A DNA stretch of 64,000 nt from Steromphala cineraria (Eukaryota; Mollusca; Gastropoda; Trochida; Trochidae), in NCBI GenBank assembly GCA_916613615.1, contig OU744721.1, positions 52,524,747 to 52,588,746 of the forward strand, read 5' to 3'. The translations under genes and the position numbers were made by a program. The notes under the pieces are model-generated. The model saw only the letters and a program-made list of their open reading frames with translations. It searched no databases and had not been told where the DNA came from. Below are positions 35,501 to 46,283 of this stretch, piece by piece; the first letter of the stretch is position 1; each line of letters opens with the position of its first letter.

Positions 35501-38500
35501 GGACAAAGTCTTTTCTCATAAAATGACACTTATGTTTGTAACTTTGCACCTTTTTCTAATAAGGTAAAACAAATGTGAAAAATTTGAAGGACAAGGATAA
35601 AAAGTTGTTGGCAATCAGTCCGATAGTCAAACATGAATTTTTTTTTAAAATTAAAATTGAACAAAATTTTTTGTTATTTAGCACGACACCCTTTGGAGAA
35701 TGACTAAATTCAAAACATGGAGTTTTTTTTAAAATACAAATAGTAACTAAATTTGTTGTAATTTAGCACTGCACCCCTCCTAGTAGGGTAGAAGACATGT
35801 GCAAAAAAAGGGGTTCACCTTTTGAAAAGAAGGGCTTACCTATTGAAAGAGTGTTCACCTTTTGGAAAGAGGGTTTCACATATTGAAAAGGGGTTCACCT
35901 TTTGGAAAGAGGCGCTGACTTTTAAAAAGAGGTATTCACCTATTGAAAGAGAGGTTCAACTATTGAAAAGAGTGTTAACCTATTAAAAACAGGGGGTTAC
36001 CTAATGGAAAAAGGGCTTAACCTATTGAAAAGAGGGGTTGACCTATTGGAAAGAGGAATTTACCTATTGATAAAAGTGGTTCACCTACTGAAAAGAATGT
36101 TCACCTATTGAAAAGAGGGGTTCACCTATTGAAAACAGGGGTGCACCTATTCGAAAGAGGGGTGCACCTATTCGAAAGAGGGGTGCACCTATTGGAAAGA
36201 GGAATTTACCTATTGGAACAAGAGTCATCAGAAGATGACATATCCCACCAGTTCCACGTGATCGTAAGATGTAAAGCTTTGAAAGATAACTGTAAATTTT
36301 TCAAGCAAGGTTCAAAATAGTATAAGCTAATATAATTATATGAAACGAAACCTTTCATGAACAGAGTCCAAATAAGAGCCATTTCCATGGAAATAATAAA
36401 AAATAAAATTTCCAGAAATGTGAAAATATCAAAAGGCACCACTTCAGTAGGTGGGCAATACACATGTAAATTTCAAGAAAGATATGTGGACTGGTTTTAT
36501 ATATATGAAACGAAACCTTTCATGAACAGAGTCCAAATAAGAGCCATTTCCATGGAAGTAATAACAAATAAAATTTTCAGAATATGAAAATATCAAAAGG
36601 CACCACTTCAGTAGGTGGGCAATACACATGTAAAGTTTAAGAAAGATATGTGGACCGGTTTTTGAGTTCTGCTCCAGAAACGAAACCTTTCATGAACAGA
36701 GTCCATATAAGAGCCGTTTCCATGGAAATAATAAAAAATAAAATTTTCAGAATATGAAAATATCAAAAGGCACCACTTCAGTAGGTGGGCAATACACATG
36801 TAAAGTTTAAGAAAGATATGTGGACCGTTTTTTTGAGTTCTGCTCCGGAAACGAAATGATTACGGACGGACGGACGGACATACAGACGGACAGGGTGATG
36901 ACTATATCCCACAGTATTACATTCCGGTGGGATAAAAAGTGGTTCACCTACTGAAAAGAATGTTCACCTATTGAAAGGAGGGATTCACCTATTGGAACTT
37001 ACTGAAAGGTGCAGTCCAAAATGTCTCAATAAGGAGGTTTCGTACCATTCACACCCTACCCTTCGCCCTCCCCTCTAAACGTACCTGGGTGGAAGTTGTA
37101 CAGGGTGAGACCAAGCATCTCTGCAGCTCATCTACGAGAGCATCGCGACTCTTCCGTAGCGTCTCCTGGTTTGGGGAGGCACAGTTCACCAGATACGAAC
37201 CGTGAGGGAGAATAGAGTCAGGGCTGAACCCATGGGTCTGTGATCGAGATAGAAATACTGTATAGTGTATCTCAGATGAACTGGCACTTCATAAACTTAA
37301 CTTGCATGATATTTAATATAATGATATTTGATGTATCTAATATTGTTCATTTCAGACAGTTGTTTCCTCCCATCATAGTATGGACTTATCCACCTTTTAA
37401 CCACAATGCCACAGGAGGCATGTGAGATCATCAAAACATGAATCCACTTAATGAGATTAGTGGTTCGAATGTCGTTTATCAAACATGTGAAAATGAGCAA
37501 TTTCCATCTAAAAATGCTGATAACCTCCCGATTGCAAGCTGAGTAATGATGATCGTTCTTATTAATGCTCAGATTCAGCCAAGAATTCAGCATGCAAATT
37601 CTTGAATTTGAAAAGTACCAATACATTGCAATATCACTATATACATAGGGCAATACGCTTTCTGTATTGCAATATATTGCAATACAGAAATGAGGAACTA
37701 TACCCATCCTTAGATTTTCATCTCATTTGGTCTGATGAAGGTGCTCGAAAGACAGCCAGTCGCATTCCTCTCTTGTAAATGCTCGGGATTTAACTTGTTA
37801 ATAACTCTAATGTGAATAACTAAACTATAAACAAAGAATTATAAAAAAGCTTCAGAGCTTTAACAAATAATTATCTATAAACTGACACCACCCGACCTAC
37901 CTTGCAAGCTTGTTTGAAGTTCTCTGCAGCAGTTTTATCTAATGGTTTTGCTGCCCACTGTCTCTGAGACTTGAGGAAGAGTCCAAAAGCTCTGGCACCG
38001 ATCTCCACTGCTTCACCCACCGCCTTGTGTAACCCTCCTGTGTTGGAAGTATAGTTTCATGAAGGCATCATCTATGGTTTCCTTATGAATATGAAATATA
38101 CCATATTCGACCTAATAAGCACCAAGGGCGTTTAAAACATTGATTTGGGTGGGTGCTTATTAAGTGGTAAGAATGACGATAAAAAAATAAAGACTTCTGA
38201 AGTGGAACTGTGTTTAGGTTGTCTTTGATAACTGATACAGGTGTTCAAAACATACTTACACATTATTTGAGTAGAAAATATCACATATTGCCGCTAATGT
38301 ATCCTTTTATTTCTAATGAAAGAAAGTGAATATGCTGAATTTATTATTTTAGTACTGCTGGTACATGGGCGGTTATTAGACCTTTAATTACAAAACCCTT
38401 TGGGGGACCTTTTGGAGCAAGGAGGTTACTACGTCGATTACTGTATGTTACAGATAAATAATCTCACTTTCTCCAAATCTCAATTTAAGCAAACATAATA

Positions 38501-39495
38501 CCTAAATTGCTTTCAATGGATTGTGAATAATAAGTATATACAAAGACGTAAATATTTACGTCTTTGGTATATACATACAGCCCACCTGACCAAGGGATTA
38601 AGGACATCAAGATAAAGAAGTTGTAATCCAGAATAACTTGTTCTTATGTCTGACACTTCTTAATAGATTTTACGAAAAGGAGTGAATCCCTGCAAATTTT
38701 CTCAAAATCATCCCCTTAAAAGGTACAGTCCTATCGGGATATTTTTTGTGGAAACAAAATTCAAGAGGAGGTAGTGATGCACTCTATTCTTTATCAAATT
38801 GTTAAATCTAGAACGACCAAAATGTTACCCTTAAGGGGCAGTAGCACGTTTTTGGGAGAAAGATATGGTGATGTCAGGAAAATTAAAATTATTGGTTCCA
38901 AGTGAATGACAATGCATTTAAACTTAATGGAGCAGTAATAATTCAGATAAATAATGTAAAGTTTAGCCATGCGATTACTTTTTCTTACACAAAATGAATT
39001 AAAGGTGTTCATAAAAAATGGCCGCCAATGGATTTTAGATGAATTTTCATACTTTGTTCTCTGACTATGTAAGACTGGCTTTTTTCCATCACTTGTACTA
39101 GGTTCATCATCAAGCTCTTGTTTCAGTTTCCTTCTGGTGACAGTTTTCTTTGACTTGGTCGACTTCCTGCTTTTAGGAGACTTGGTGCTTTTTGACGATT
39201 TTGAACTTGAAGTGGACTTCTGACTTCTTGGAGACTTGGTGCTTTTAGGAGACTTTGGGTTTTTGGGAGACTTTGGGGTTTTAGGAGATTTGGGGCTTTT
39301 TGTAGATTTTGGGCTTTTAGGAGATTTGGATCCTTTTGGAGACTTTTCAACATTTTGAACTGATTCAGCTTTAATCTTTTTTACATCAGTTTCCTCAGTT
39401 TCTTCGCTTCTTTTCCTTTTTCTTGGTTGTTGGCTTGTTTGTTCTTGTGTTTTAAGTTTTGAAGGTCTGTTTCCTTGTTTCTTAGTATTAACCAT
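32528..39495 (-). CDS. apn1: Endonuclease IV-type AP endonuclease (APN1), disrupted
   Basis: Exons: N-terminal about 39082-39495, then 37901-38037, 37085-37237, 34450-34545, 33730-33861, 33452-33556 and 32528-32712. The TIM-barrel core matches E. coli Nfo and nematode APN-1. All nine zinc-ligand positions are present in context: [38 protein letters not shown] and ILETP. The enzyme class cleaves abasic sites in base-excision repair. Residues 1-139 form a basic tail with PRKRKR and many SPK/SPKS units. Two faults: the exon 37085-37237 loses frame near 37114-37121, between DELQR and [11 protein letters not shown], giving a TAG at 34507-34509. The exon expected to encode the first strand (GAHVS-type) was not found between 38037 and 39082. 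It is either a damaged allele, a pseudogene or a sequence error. Confidence 0.85.
32939..33003 (+). mobile_element. SINE 3' tail fragment
   Basis: In APN1 intron. 'ccggccgctaatggctggaa', then 'tattgcccaagcgacgttaag' and an 'acttactcactcact' tail. Same family as 23228-23285. Confidence 0.65.
34631..35363. mobile_element. VNTR element, second copy of the TAGCTCATC family
   Basis: In the APN1 intron next to exon 34450-34545. It starts with hairpin AGAGCCA-gt-GGCTCT plus TAGCTCATCAGG and ends GCCAGATGAGCTA. About four monomers of about 165 bp precede a GGACGGACGGATGG tract. Same family as 20105-21112, with fewer monomers. Confidence 0.85.
35815..37000. repeat. 21-bp minisatellite interrupted by a VNTR element
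   Basis: The unit 'ggggttcacctattgaaaaga' and variants repeat from 35815 to 36217 and resume at 36935-37000. Translation of the 21-bp unit gives a seven-residue repeat (RGVHLFE), which explains the short ORF here. It lies in the APN1 intron between exons 34450-34545 and 37085-37237. Confidence 0.85.
36218..36934. mobile_element. VNTR element with TATCCCACC ends, inserted in the minisatellite
   Basis: Starts with a hairpin (gTCATC-agaa-GATGAc) followed by TATCCCACC at 36241, and ends GGTGGGATA at 36934. It holds about three monomers of about 165 bp (marker 'gaaacgaaacctttcatgaa') and an ACGGACGGACGG tract. The flanking minisatellite reads through if the element is removed: compare the intact copy near 36060-36110. 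Confidence 0.85.
38095..38440. repeat. Decayed repeat related to the CCGTATTT MITE
   Basis: 'ataccatattcgacctaata' with 'agcaccaagggcg' and the inverse 'gggtgcttattaag' resemble the element at 62265. It lies in the APN1 region where the first barrel exon would be expected. Confidence 0.4.
38534..38574. repeat. Palindrome, 24-bp perfect core
   Basis: The core AAAGACGTAAAT/ATTTACGTCTTT is a perfect 24-bp palindrome with no spacer. It extends to about 20-bp arms (gtatatac outside) with one extra G in the right arm. Confidence 0.9.
38708..38830. mobile_element. TTAA MITE, family B, deleted copy
   Basis: Starts TTAAAAGGTACAGTCCTA. Its interior is an inverted match to 48164-48365 (ctttatcaaattgttaaatc and neighbours), but the second terminus is lost where family A copy 2 begins. 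Confidence 0.6.
38835..39081. mobile_element. TTAA MITE, family A, copy 2, truncated at an APN1 exon
   Basis: Begins TTAAGGGGCAGTAGCACG and follows copies 1, 3 and 4 as far as 'ctgactatgtaagactggct', then stops abruptly at the APN1 coding sequence near 39080. About 100 bp of the far end are missing. Confidence 0.8.
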
Positions 39496-39842
39496 TTTGG
39501 ATTGCTTTTATCTGCAAATAATGTAACATATTTTGTTTTTATCAAAAAACACTTATATCAAAATTAACAATTATAACAAAATATAAGAAATTAAACATTC
39601 CTGATGTTGAAACTGAAATTGTTCTTCACAGCAAAATGTTTAATACAAAAATACCTAACCTGAGTATTGAAAATTTTATTTTTTGACCCTTCTTTCCTGA
39701 TATGGTGCTGACAGTCTGATCTCACTGAAATCAGATCCGACATATCACTCTTACTTCACTTCTTTTCTGATCTGAGTACCGGTCAACTTTGGCCATGTGA
39801 TGCAGTCTGAATCAGTCTGGTTAAAATTGACCCGTGTTTGAT

Positions 39843-40082
39843 AATAATGTAATAAATCTTTATTGCCCGTTATACAGTGTACATTGGAAATTCATTTTGT
39901 GCATTTTGCACCTGGCAGCCAGTACAGCACTAGTTAGTGCATTGTTCTGCCTTTACAATGCTGAGTGTCAAGCAAGGCAGCAACAACTCCCACCTTTTAT
40001 CGTCTTTTGGTACGACACGACCGGTAATCAAACCCCAGTCTTAGGGTGATGAGCAGACACTCTACTACTGAGCTACGTGACG
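39843..40082 (-). mobile_element. tRNA-derived SINE
   Basis: On the minus strand it begins with a tRNA-like head: 'GTAGCTCAGTAGTAGAGTG' (A box) and 'GGGGTTTGATTACC' (B box) at about 40073-40015. A body about 170 bp long ends in 'ggcaataaagatttattaca'. The plus-strand ORF across it is not a gene. Confidence 0.75.
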
Positions 40083-40187
40083 TCACCAGTGTTTCGAGGG
40101 AAACAAAATAAAAAATATGTATCAGGGCTTTCCTCTCCACAACGGACTGAAAGCACCCAAGCTACGTGCTTGATCAACACCAGTTTA

Positions 40188-40570
40188 GGGACCGGTCATT
40201 TATTATAGGGGGGGGTGGGCCGGTGATTTTAGGGGGTGGGTCACAAAAAAATAAGACAGCCTTTAGGGTCGGGTCACAAAAAAATAAGACAGCATTTAGG
40301 GGTGGGTCATAAAAAAATAAAACAGTATTTTAGTGCTGTTTTCAAACATGACAACAAATTATATATATGCTTTAATAAACATAAACAACAAACTTTAATG
40401 CTCTGTTAAGAATATAAATAGTGTAGGGGTGGGTCATAAAAAAATATGACAGGCATCAGTGGGGGGGTCATAAAAAATCATGACAGCTTTAAGGGGTGGG
40501 TCACTTTTTTTGGGACATACTGTGGGGAAATTTCACCGGCCCACCCCCCCTATAATAAATGACCGGTCCC
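40188..40570. mobile_element. PIF/Harbinger-like MITE with TTA target duplication
   Basis: 383 bp with GGGACCGGTCATTTATTATA at one end and its inverse at the other, flanked by TTA at 40185-40187 and 40571-40573. The interior repeats 'gggtgggtcacaaaaaaata' units about five times. TTA duplications and GGG ends fit PIF/Harbinger. It is inserted in a dispersed repeat spanning about 40125-40870. Confidence 0.85.
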
Positions 40571-40870
40571 TTAGCGCAGAAAAAAACTTAGTCATCAGAG
40601 GACGAATCACATCGTCCCTTTCAAAGACCAACATGGCGGCAATCATGTAGAAAATGGATTTCACAGGAGATACATGCCCCTTAGCTCTGATATCGAAAGC
40701 TTTTGCCGTCGTCCTTCTGATTGGCTAGATGAGCTTATGTCAGAACATGCGGGTAATGGGAGTGCTTTCAGACTGTGAATGAGAGGAAAGCCGGGCTGGG
40801 TAAGGTTCAAACCCAAATAGAGATAATATTTCTACACTTTTTTTCCTCGAAGCACAGTCGATTTTAATCA

Positions 40871-41777
40871 GACTGCAGTCTGAACCAACAAGGAGTCTTA
40901 CATGAATTTTTATACTTAAGCAGGTCTATGGTTTGTTAGAATTTATCAAAGGTGAAGGTCACCCACTTCATGTCACTACAGTTCAAAAACACATTCAGAA
41001 AGTCGTGGGTTTAAGTCTGTAATTACACAATTTTGTACATCATTCATTTTTATGGTTTTTTTAAATATCACTAACAATTAAATGAGTCAACCCAAAATCT
41101 ACAAGTTTCTTCTAAATTCAAATATTAACTTTATAACATGTTTGCATAAGACATATAAGCCCCTCTTAATATCTGTAGGTTTAAAATAAAATCATTAAAA
41201 CCAATTTCCTATCTTGATATCTTGTAAACATTCAGTGACAGGTTGTAATTTAGAAGCACTCATAAAATGACTAAATGGTTTCCAAAACTCAACATTTTGT
41301 TCTTCACAATATCCTCATTCGTTCGTCATTACAAAAATATCTACGTGCAGAGGATGAAATAAACATTATTTAAGGAATTGACAACCTTTTCTAAAACAAG
41401 CCCACACACTTGATATTTCCCGCGAAATCGATTGAAAGAACGAGAACTCTTGCACACATTCGAATTTACTTAAATGGTTGGCCATTTATCCAAGTGTAAA
41501 AGTCTGTGTTCAAACCCACTGTGATATTAACCAGATTTTAAAATTTAGTGATCATCTGTTTTCTTTTATAAATTAATGATATATATCCTAATTTGTTATT
41601 ATATATATAGGGTAAAATCAATGGCATACAAATGTACCTACCAGTATTAATTCATGTTAATTCAGGTGTTAGATAAATTGAATAAACTTATTTCAAAATA
41701 TATTAATTTTAATTTAAATATTTCAAAAATAAGTCCATAAGTTTCATTAATTCATACCAACTCATATAAAATTCCCC
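40871..41777. other. Spacer upstream of TRIM, no gene seen
   Basis: AT-rich spacer between the divergent APN1 and TRIM genes without coding signal or recognisable repeats. Confidence 0.45.
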
Positions 41778-41781
41778 TTAA

Positions 41782-42138
41782 AGGGGCAGTAGCACGTTTT
41801 TTGAAAATTTTATATTTTCAAATTTCCACTGATAATTGTACGTTAATGCTAAATGTATTATTTTGATAGTGTCAAAAATCTTATAACACAAACCAATCAC
41901 CCATAGTCAGAGAACAAATTATAACGATTCACATCAAATACATTGGCTGCCATTTTTATGTGAACACCTTTAATTCATTTTGTGTAAGAAAAAGGAATCG
42001 CATGGCTCAACATGACGTTACATATTTGATGTATTACTGCTCCATATAGTTTAAATACATTGTCTTTCAGTTGGAACCATTAATTTTCATTTTCCTGACA
42101 TCACCTTATATTTCCACTTAAAACGTGCTACTGCCCCT
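41782..42138. mobile_element. TTAA MITE, family A, copy 3
   Basis: 357 bp with intact AGGGGCAGTAGCACG ends and TTAA on both sides (41778-41781 and 42139-42142). Opposite internal orientation to copies 1, 2 and 4. Confidence 0.92.
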
Positions 42139-42299
42139 TTAAAGACATGCAAAAATATCACTATTTAGATTTTGAAAGCTTGAAATATATGCGATTTTTT
42201 CACATGTTCTTTTCTTTGATCAAAAACATAAAAATTCATAAAAATTATTTTCTGGAATATTACATATCTTTGAAAATATTAAACTCAGACACGAGCAGA

Positions 42300-42482
42300 C
42301 AGGAGACGTCAAAATGTCGAGTGGATCTTTCCTGAATTTAGTTAGCCTGCTGTCTTGCAAGTTTGAATGACAGTTGTATGACCTAAGTTGTATGTTTCCT
42401 TATTTAGCCATGTACATTGTCGAGCCATTATTACAGCTTTGTCTTCTTCTTGTGATGTGTTAACTGTTATCTCACAACAAAG
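42300..42482 (+). other. Possible 5' UTR exon of the TRIM gene
   Basis: A strong donor (AAAG|GTAAGT) ends at 42482, and an acceptor (cataacag) immediately precedes the TRIM start codon at 43539. Together they suggest a non-coding first exon and a 5' UTR intron of about 1.06 kb. The transcription start is not defined. The proposed intron contains a CAGGGTTT-type repeat at about 42858-43015. Confidence 0.4.
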
Positions 42483-43538
42483 GTAAGTCTTCAAATCGAT
42501 TATTTACAAAAGTATGTAAAGACCTATGTCTATAATACATAAAAAGATTACCCTACTTAAAATATGGGTCAGTTGTTAAAGACGACACACGAAGACGCTT
42601 TCTGTCTGCTTTGCTTTCATGACCATGATATTGACATGCTTTACATGTTCATAACATCAGAACAGTTTTGCGTCTTTTATTACTAATAAAACCATGTTTT
42701 TCTTTTATTTACTACTACTAGTCTATCCAATTGTATATCAAGGTAACGAAATATATTTACATTAAATTGGCTTATATATGCTTTTTTCTTTGCGAAAATA
42801 TATCATAGTTTTTTGGTCTAAAAAGCAACATTACAAATGTCATGGTGACGTCAATGACAGGGTTTAAAATGTAGCCCGTCCTCCAGTCCTTAAACTGGCA
42901 ATGTTTTGCCAGGACTGGTTACCTTTTTGTCAGGACTGGTAATTTTTTAAAGATTTCTTTATTTTCCCCTAAAGAATTGACTAATAATTTTCAGGACAGG
43001 CTAGGTTTCCAATCGAATTTATACACAGTCAATGATAACAACGAAATTAGCAATAATCTTGATATTCCTATGTAAAACCTTTTAAGAACATTACAAAATT
43101 ATTTGTAATTGTTTTATCTTAGACGATAGTTGATCACAATTTAAATGAAAGACGCATGATATGAATTATGCATGATTGAGGCACAGTATTTGACAGTTAT
43201 GTCACAAAGCTATCAAGACCTACTTTGTATGCACTGTATATCGTAAACTGTCGAGAAACGCTTTTGACTTATTAAATAGAGAACTAGGGAAGTAGACGAG
43301 ATGAACCACGAGATATTGTTCTGTTTTGTCTCCTACATCATTTGAATCTTTGGTCTGTTGAAGGGGAGGGAAATTATAATGTATATTTCATATACTTTTA
43401 AATAGTGATTTTTTTTTCAATTTCCTCTTTACATCCCGACAATGACCATTATCATTTCCCAATTTATTGTGCTCAAATCGCAACACTTGAGAAAATTGAG
43501 ATGAATTTATAACCTTGAAACTTATTTGCCCATAACAG

Positions 43539-46283
43539 ATGGCGGAGTCCAAGTCGTTCAGTGACGAGTTCCTCTCCTGTGCTATATGTTATGACATCTA
43601 CACTGACCCCTGTACTCTGTGCTGTGGTCACTCCTTCTGTCGAGCGTGCCTCACCAACTACATCAAGTCGAACTCGGAGGCCATCCAGGCGAACACCCTA
43701 CCCTGTGCGTGCTGCCGCGCGGTTACCAAAGTGCCACGCCCCTCTGCACCAGTAGAAGAGTGGGCGGGGCAGATCAGCGCTAGCCTCATTCTGAAGGGTC
43801 TGCTGGATAGGTATAGGAGTCATGCCGCAGTAAAGAGAGGTACGGAAAGTAATCTAACTTGCATATTCTACCGTATAGGCATCTTCCTACTCAAATCCTA
43901 AAACGCCAGTTTCCGAACTGTCAATTTAGGCCTTGCTGCAGACCGTTTACTTTTCTGCCCCTACAGGCAAGAGAGCAAGAGCAGAAAACTCAAGGTTATG
44001 CAGCAAGGCATAAACCTGACAGTTCGGAAACTGGCGTTTTAGGCTTTGCGTAGGAAGATGCCTTGTAGTTCAAAGCGCTTCCAATATGGGTACACCCAAT
44101 AGAGATCACGCAAAGTGACTTTTCACTCTAGTGTTTAAAGCGATTACGCTTTAAAACAACCTGTCTCAGGGACGAACGTTTCGCGCACTCCACTACTCTG
44201 TACCCTCAATCTAAATAAATTTAGATCAACAGTTTTTATATTTTGTCATACTGATTGCTGTACCCTGGGCTCAGAAGCTAGATTCGCTCTCTCGATTCTG
44301 AGCCCAGGGTACAGATTAGTGGAGTTAGCGTAACGTTCGTACCCTGAGACAGGATGACTATGAAAAGAACCAATTTTTAATATCTCTTAATGAATTTATG
44401 GAAGATTATAGAAAAAAGACCTCTTTACGTTAGCTCCGTTGGGTCGTTACTCAAATCAGAAGGACGGCTTGGTACGAGTGTTACATATACCTTCTAAATG
44501 ATTGTAATGAGATTGTGCCCCAGAGATAAAACAATATATAACTTTAGCTTTTATAAACTTGAAAAGCAGCAACATTTCTTGACATTTTTCAGGCAAAGAG
44601 ACGTGTTTCCTGTGTAACGGGGTAGGGGAGACAACCCAGGCCACTTCTTGGTGCTCTGACTGCAAGATCAAGATCTGCTCAAGATGCGCCAAAATACACG
44701 TCAAGTCTCCGTTCGCAGAGAAACACCAGGTCGATGCTTTTGTAAATGACGAAGAGACCAAAATTGAGAAAAACTGCAAAAAGCACGTTGATGAAGAAAT
44801 AAAATTCTTCTGTAAAGATTGCAACATGAAAGCTTGCAGTAAATGTTGCAGTGGAATCCACACTTCATGTCAAAATGTCAAGAAAATTGATTCAATGACA
44901 TCATACATCAAGTCCGAGCTAAGTGAAATTGAAAGACAACTCCTGTCCAAAACAAGGACATGTCGAAACCTAGAGAATGACCAAGAGGAAAGACTTGAAC
45001 AACTGAAAACAAGGGCATTGGCAATCGAGGCGGAGATCAAATCTGCAAGTGCAATCGCTGTGGACTTGGTGAAACAGAAGGAACACGATGGGCTCGAGAA
45101 ACTTGCAGACACATATTACGAACTCAAGGGTCAACTCCAAGCAGGCATTAAGTCTTGTCAAATTTCAGTTCAAACATATCGGCAACATACCGAGTTCATA
45201 CAACAAGCTCTTGACTCTGAGCATATGCTGGACTTGGTTGATACATATCAGATTTGGAAGTCCAAGTCTTCAGAGTCATTAGGTGATCCTGAAGAAGAAT
45301 CACGTGTTGGGGAGTTGAAATTCTCATCAAACATAGAACCACTCAAAAAGGCTTTGAAGCATTTGGCTAGAATTGGTATAATCTTTCCTCAAAAGACAGA
45401 GCATATCTGTGATAGTAGTGAGATTGTAAAGGTTGTTCAACTTGAGCCACTGCCAGATAAAGAAGCAGAGAGACGATGTCCTACAGTGACAGCAATGTTG
45501 GAGAAAACACTGAACATTAGACACAGGGATGACACAGACGACCCCATACCAGCAGATATAGAAGTTATATCAGTAGAAAATTTAACAAAGATCTTAGTTC
45601 TCGATTTCAACAACAAATCGCTCAAGTCCATCACCAATGACCACAATATATCCATACTTCAACTTCCAGGATGCCCAAGGCGTATGACAAGGTTGTTTAC
45701 TACCTCCTTGGCTGTTAGTGCTGACCACCGAATTTTCTTTATAGATATCAACAGTACTTTGTCACTCGTTTCTACAATTGATACATCCCAAGACTACTGG
45801 TGTATATGTGCTTTGCCAGATTCCACACTAGCTGCAGGGACAGGGTCTTCTATAGATATCCTAGATCTGAAAGGGAATGTCGTCAGATCTCTCCGCCCAC
45901 AAAACACGACTCATCTCATGAAGAATCCTAATTATCTCTCTGTGACACGTAATGGTAACATCCTTGCCACTGATTCAGAATCCAAGTCTGTCTACTGCGT
46001 CACTCCTTTGGGAAAAGTTATTTTCTCTTTTTTCCCCGAGGACAGAGCTCTGGAACACCCATCTGGTATTGCAGAGACGATAAATGGGGACATTCTGTTT
46101 GCAGATTGGAAGTCTAGCAAGATTATTCACTTGTCTCCTGATGGAAGGTTTTTGAGAGATATTCTCTCTGTAGATGACGACATTGACAAACCTGGGAGTC
46201 TGTGTATCGAATCCGACAACAAACTCTACTTGTGTGACGGCTCTCTGGGGAATAAATGCGTCAAGGTCTTCAGTTTGAAGTAA
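43539..46283 (+). CDS. TRIM E3 ubiquitin ligase: RING, two B-boxes, coiled coil, propeller
   Basis: Exons 43539-43839 and 44593-46283 join in phase to 663 residues. RING C3HC4: C14, C17, C29, H31, C34, C37, C56, C59. B-box 1 starts at C105/C108 (CFLCNG). B-box 2 is around residues 162-193 (C162, H165, C174, C177, C182, C185). A coiled coil follows at about 197-290. The C-terminal half has repeated blade-like segments (LSVTRNGNILATDS, SGIAETINGDILFADW, SLCIESDNKLYLCD), typical of NHL-like beta-propellers. Such TRIMs are RING-type ubiquitin ligases whose propeller binds substrate or RNA; molluscs have large TRIM expansions, often linked to immunity. The exact orthologue cannot be named. The single intron carries two foldback elements. 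The ATG lies directly after a splice acceptor. Confidence 0.9.
43880..44060. mobile_element. MULE-like MITE, uninterrupted copy
   Basis: In the TRIM intron. The 181-bp foldback has ends catcttcctactcaaa and inverse, and inner arms 'aaaacgccagtttccgaact'. It holds one CCTTGCTGC at 43932-43940, the empty site for the element nested at 29016-29427. Flanking 9-mers (ccgtatagg / ccttgtagt) match at only 6 positions. Confidence 0.85.
44158..44356. repeat. Foldback element in the TRIM intron
   Basis: Outer arms 'cctgtctcagggacgaacgt' and inverse 'acgttcgtaccctgagacag', then 'actccactac', then an inner hairpin 'ctgtaccctgggctcagaa' / 'ttctgagcccagggtacag'. About 199 bp, no ORF. Confidence 0.8.

Noticed and set aside
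36108..36320. ORF with RGVHLFE repeats as a repeat protein
   Set aside because: The 21-bp minisatellite unit is a multiple of three and gives the peptide repeat by chance; no start, splice or conservation support.
39834..40049. 71-codon plus-strand ORF with a signal-peptide-like start
   Set aside because: It lies entirely across an antisense tRNA-derived SINE.
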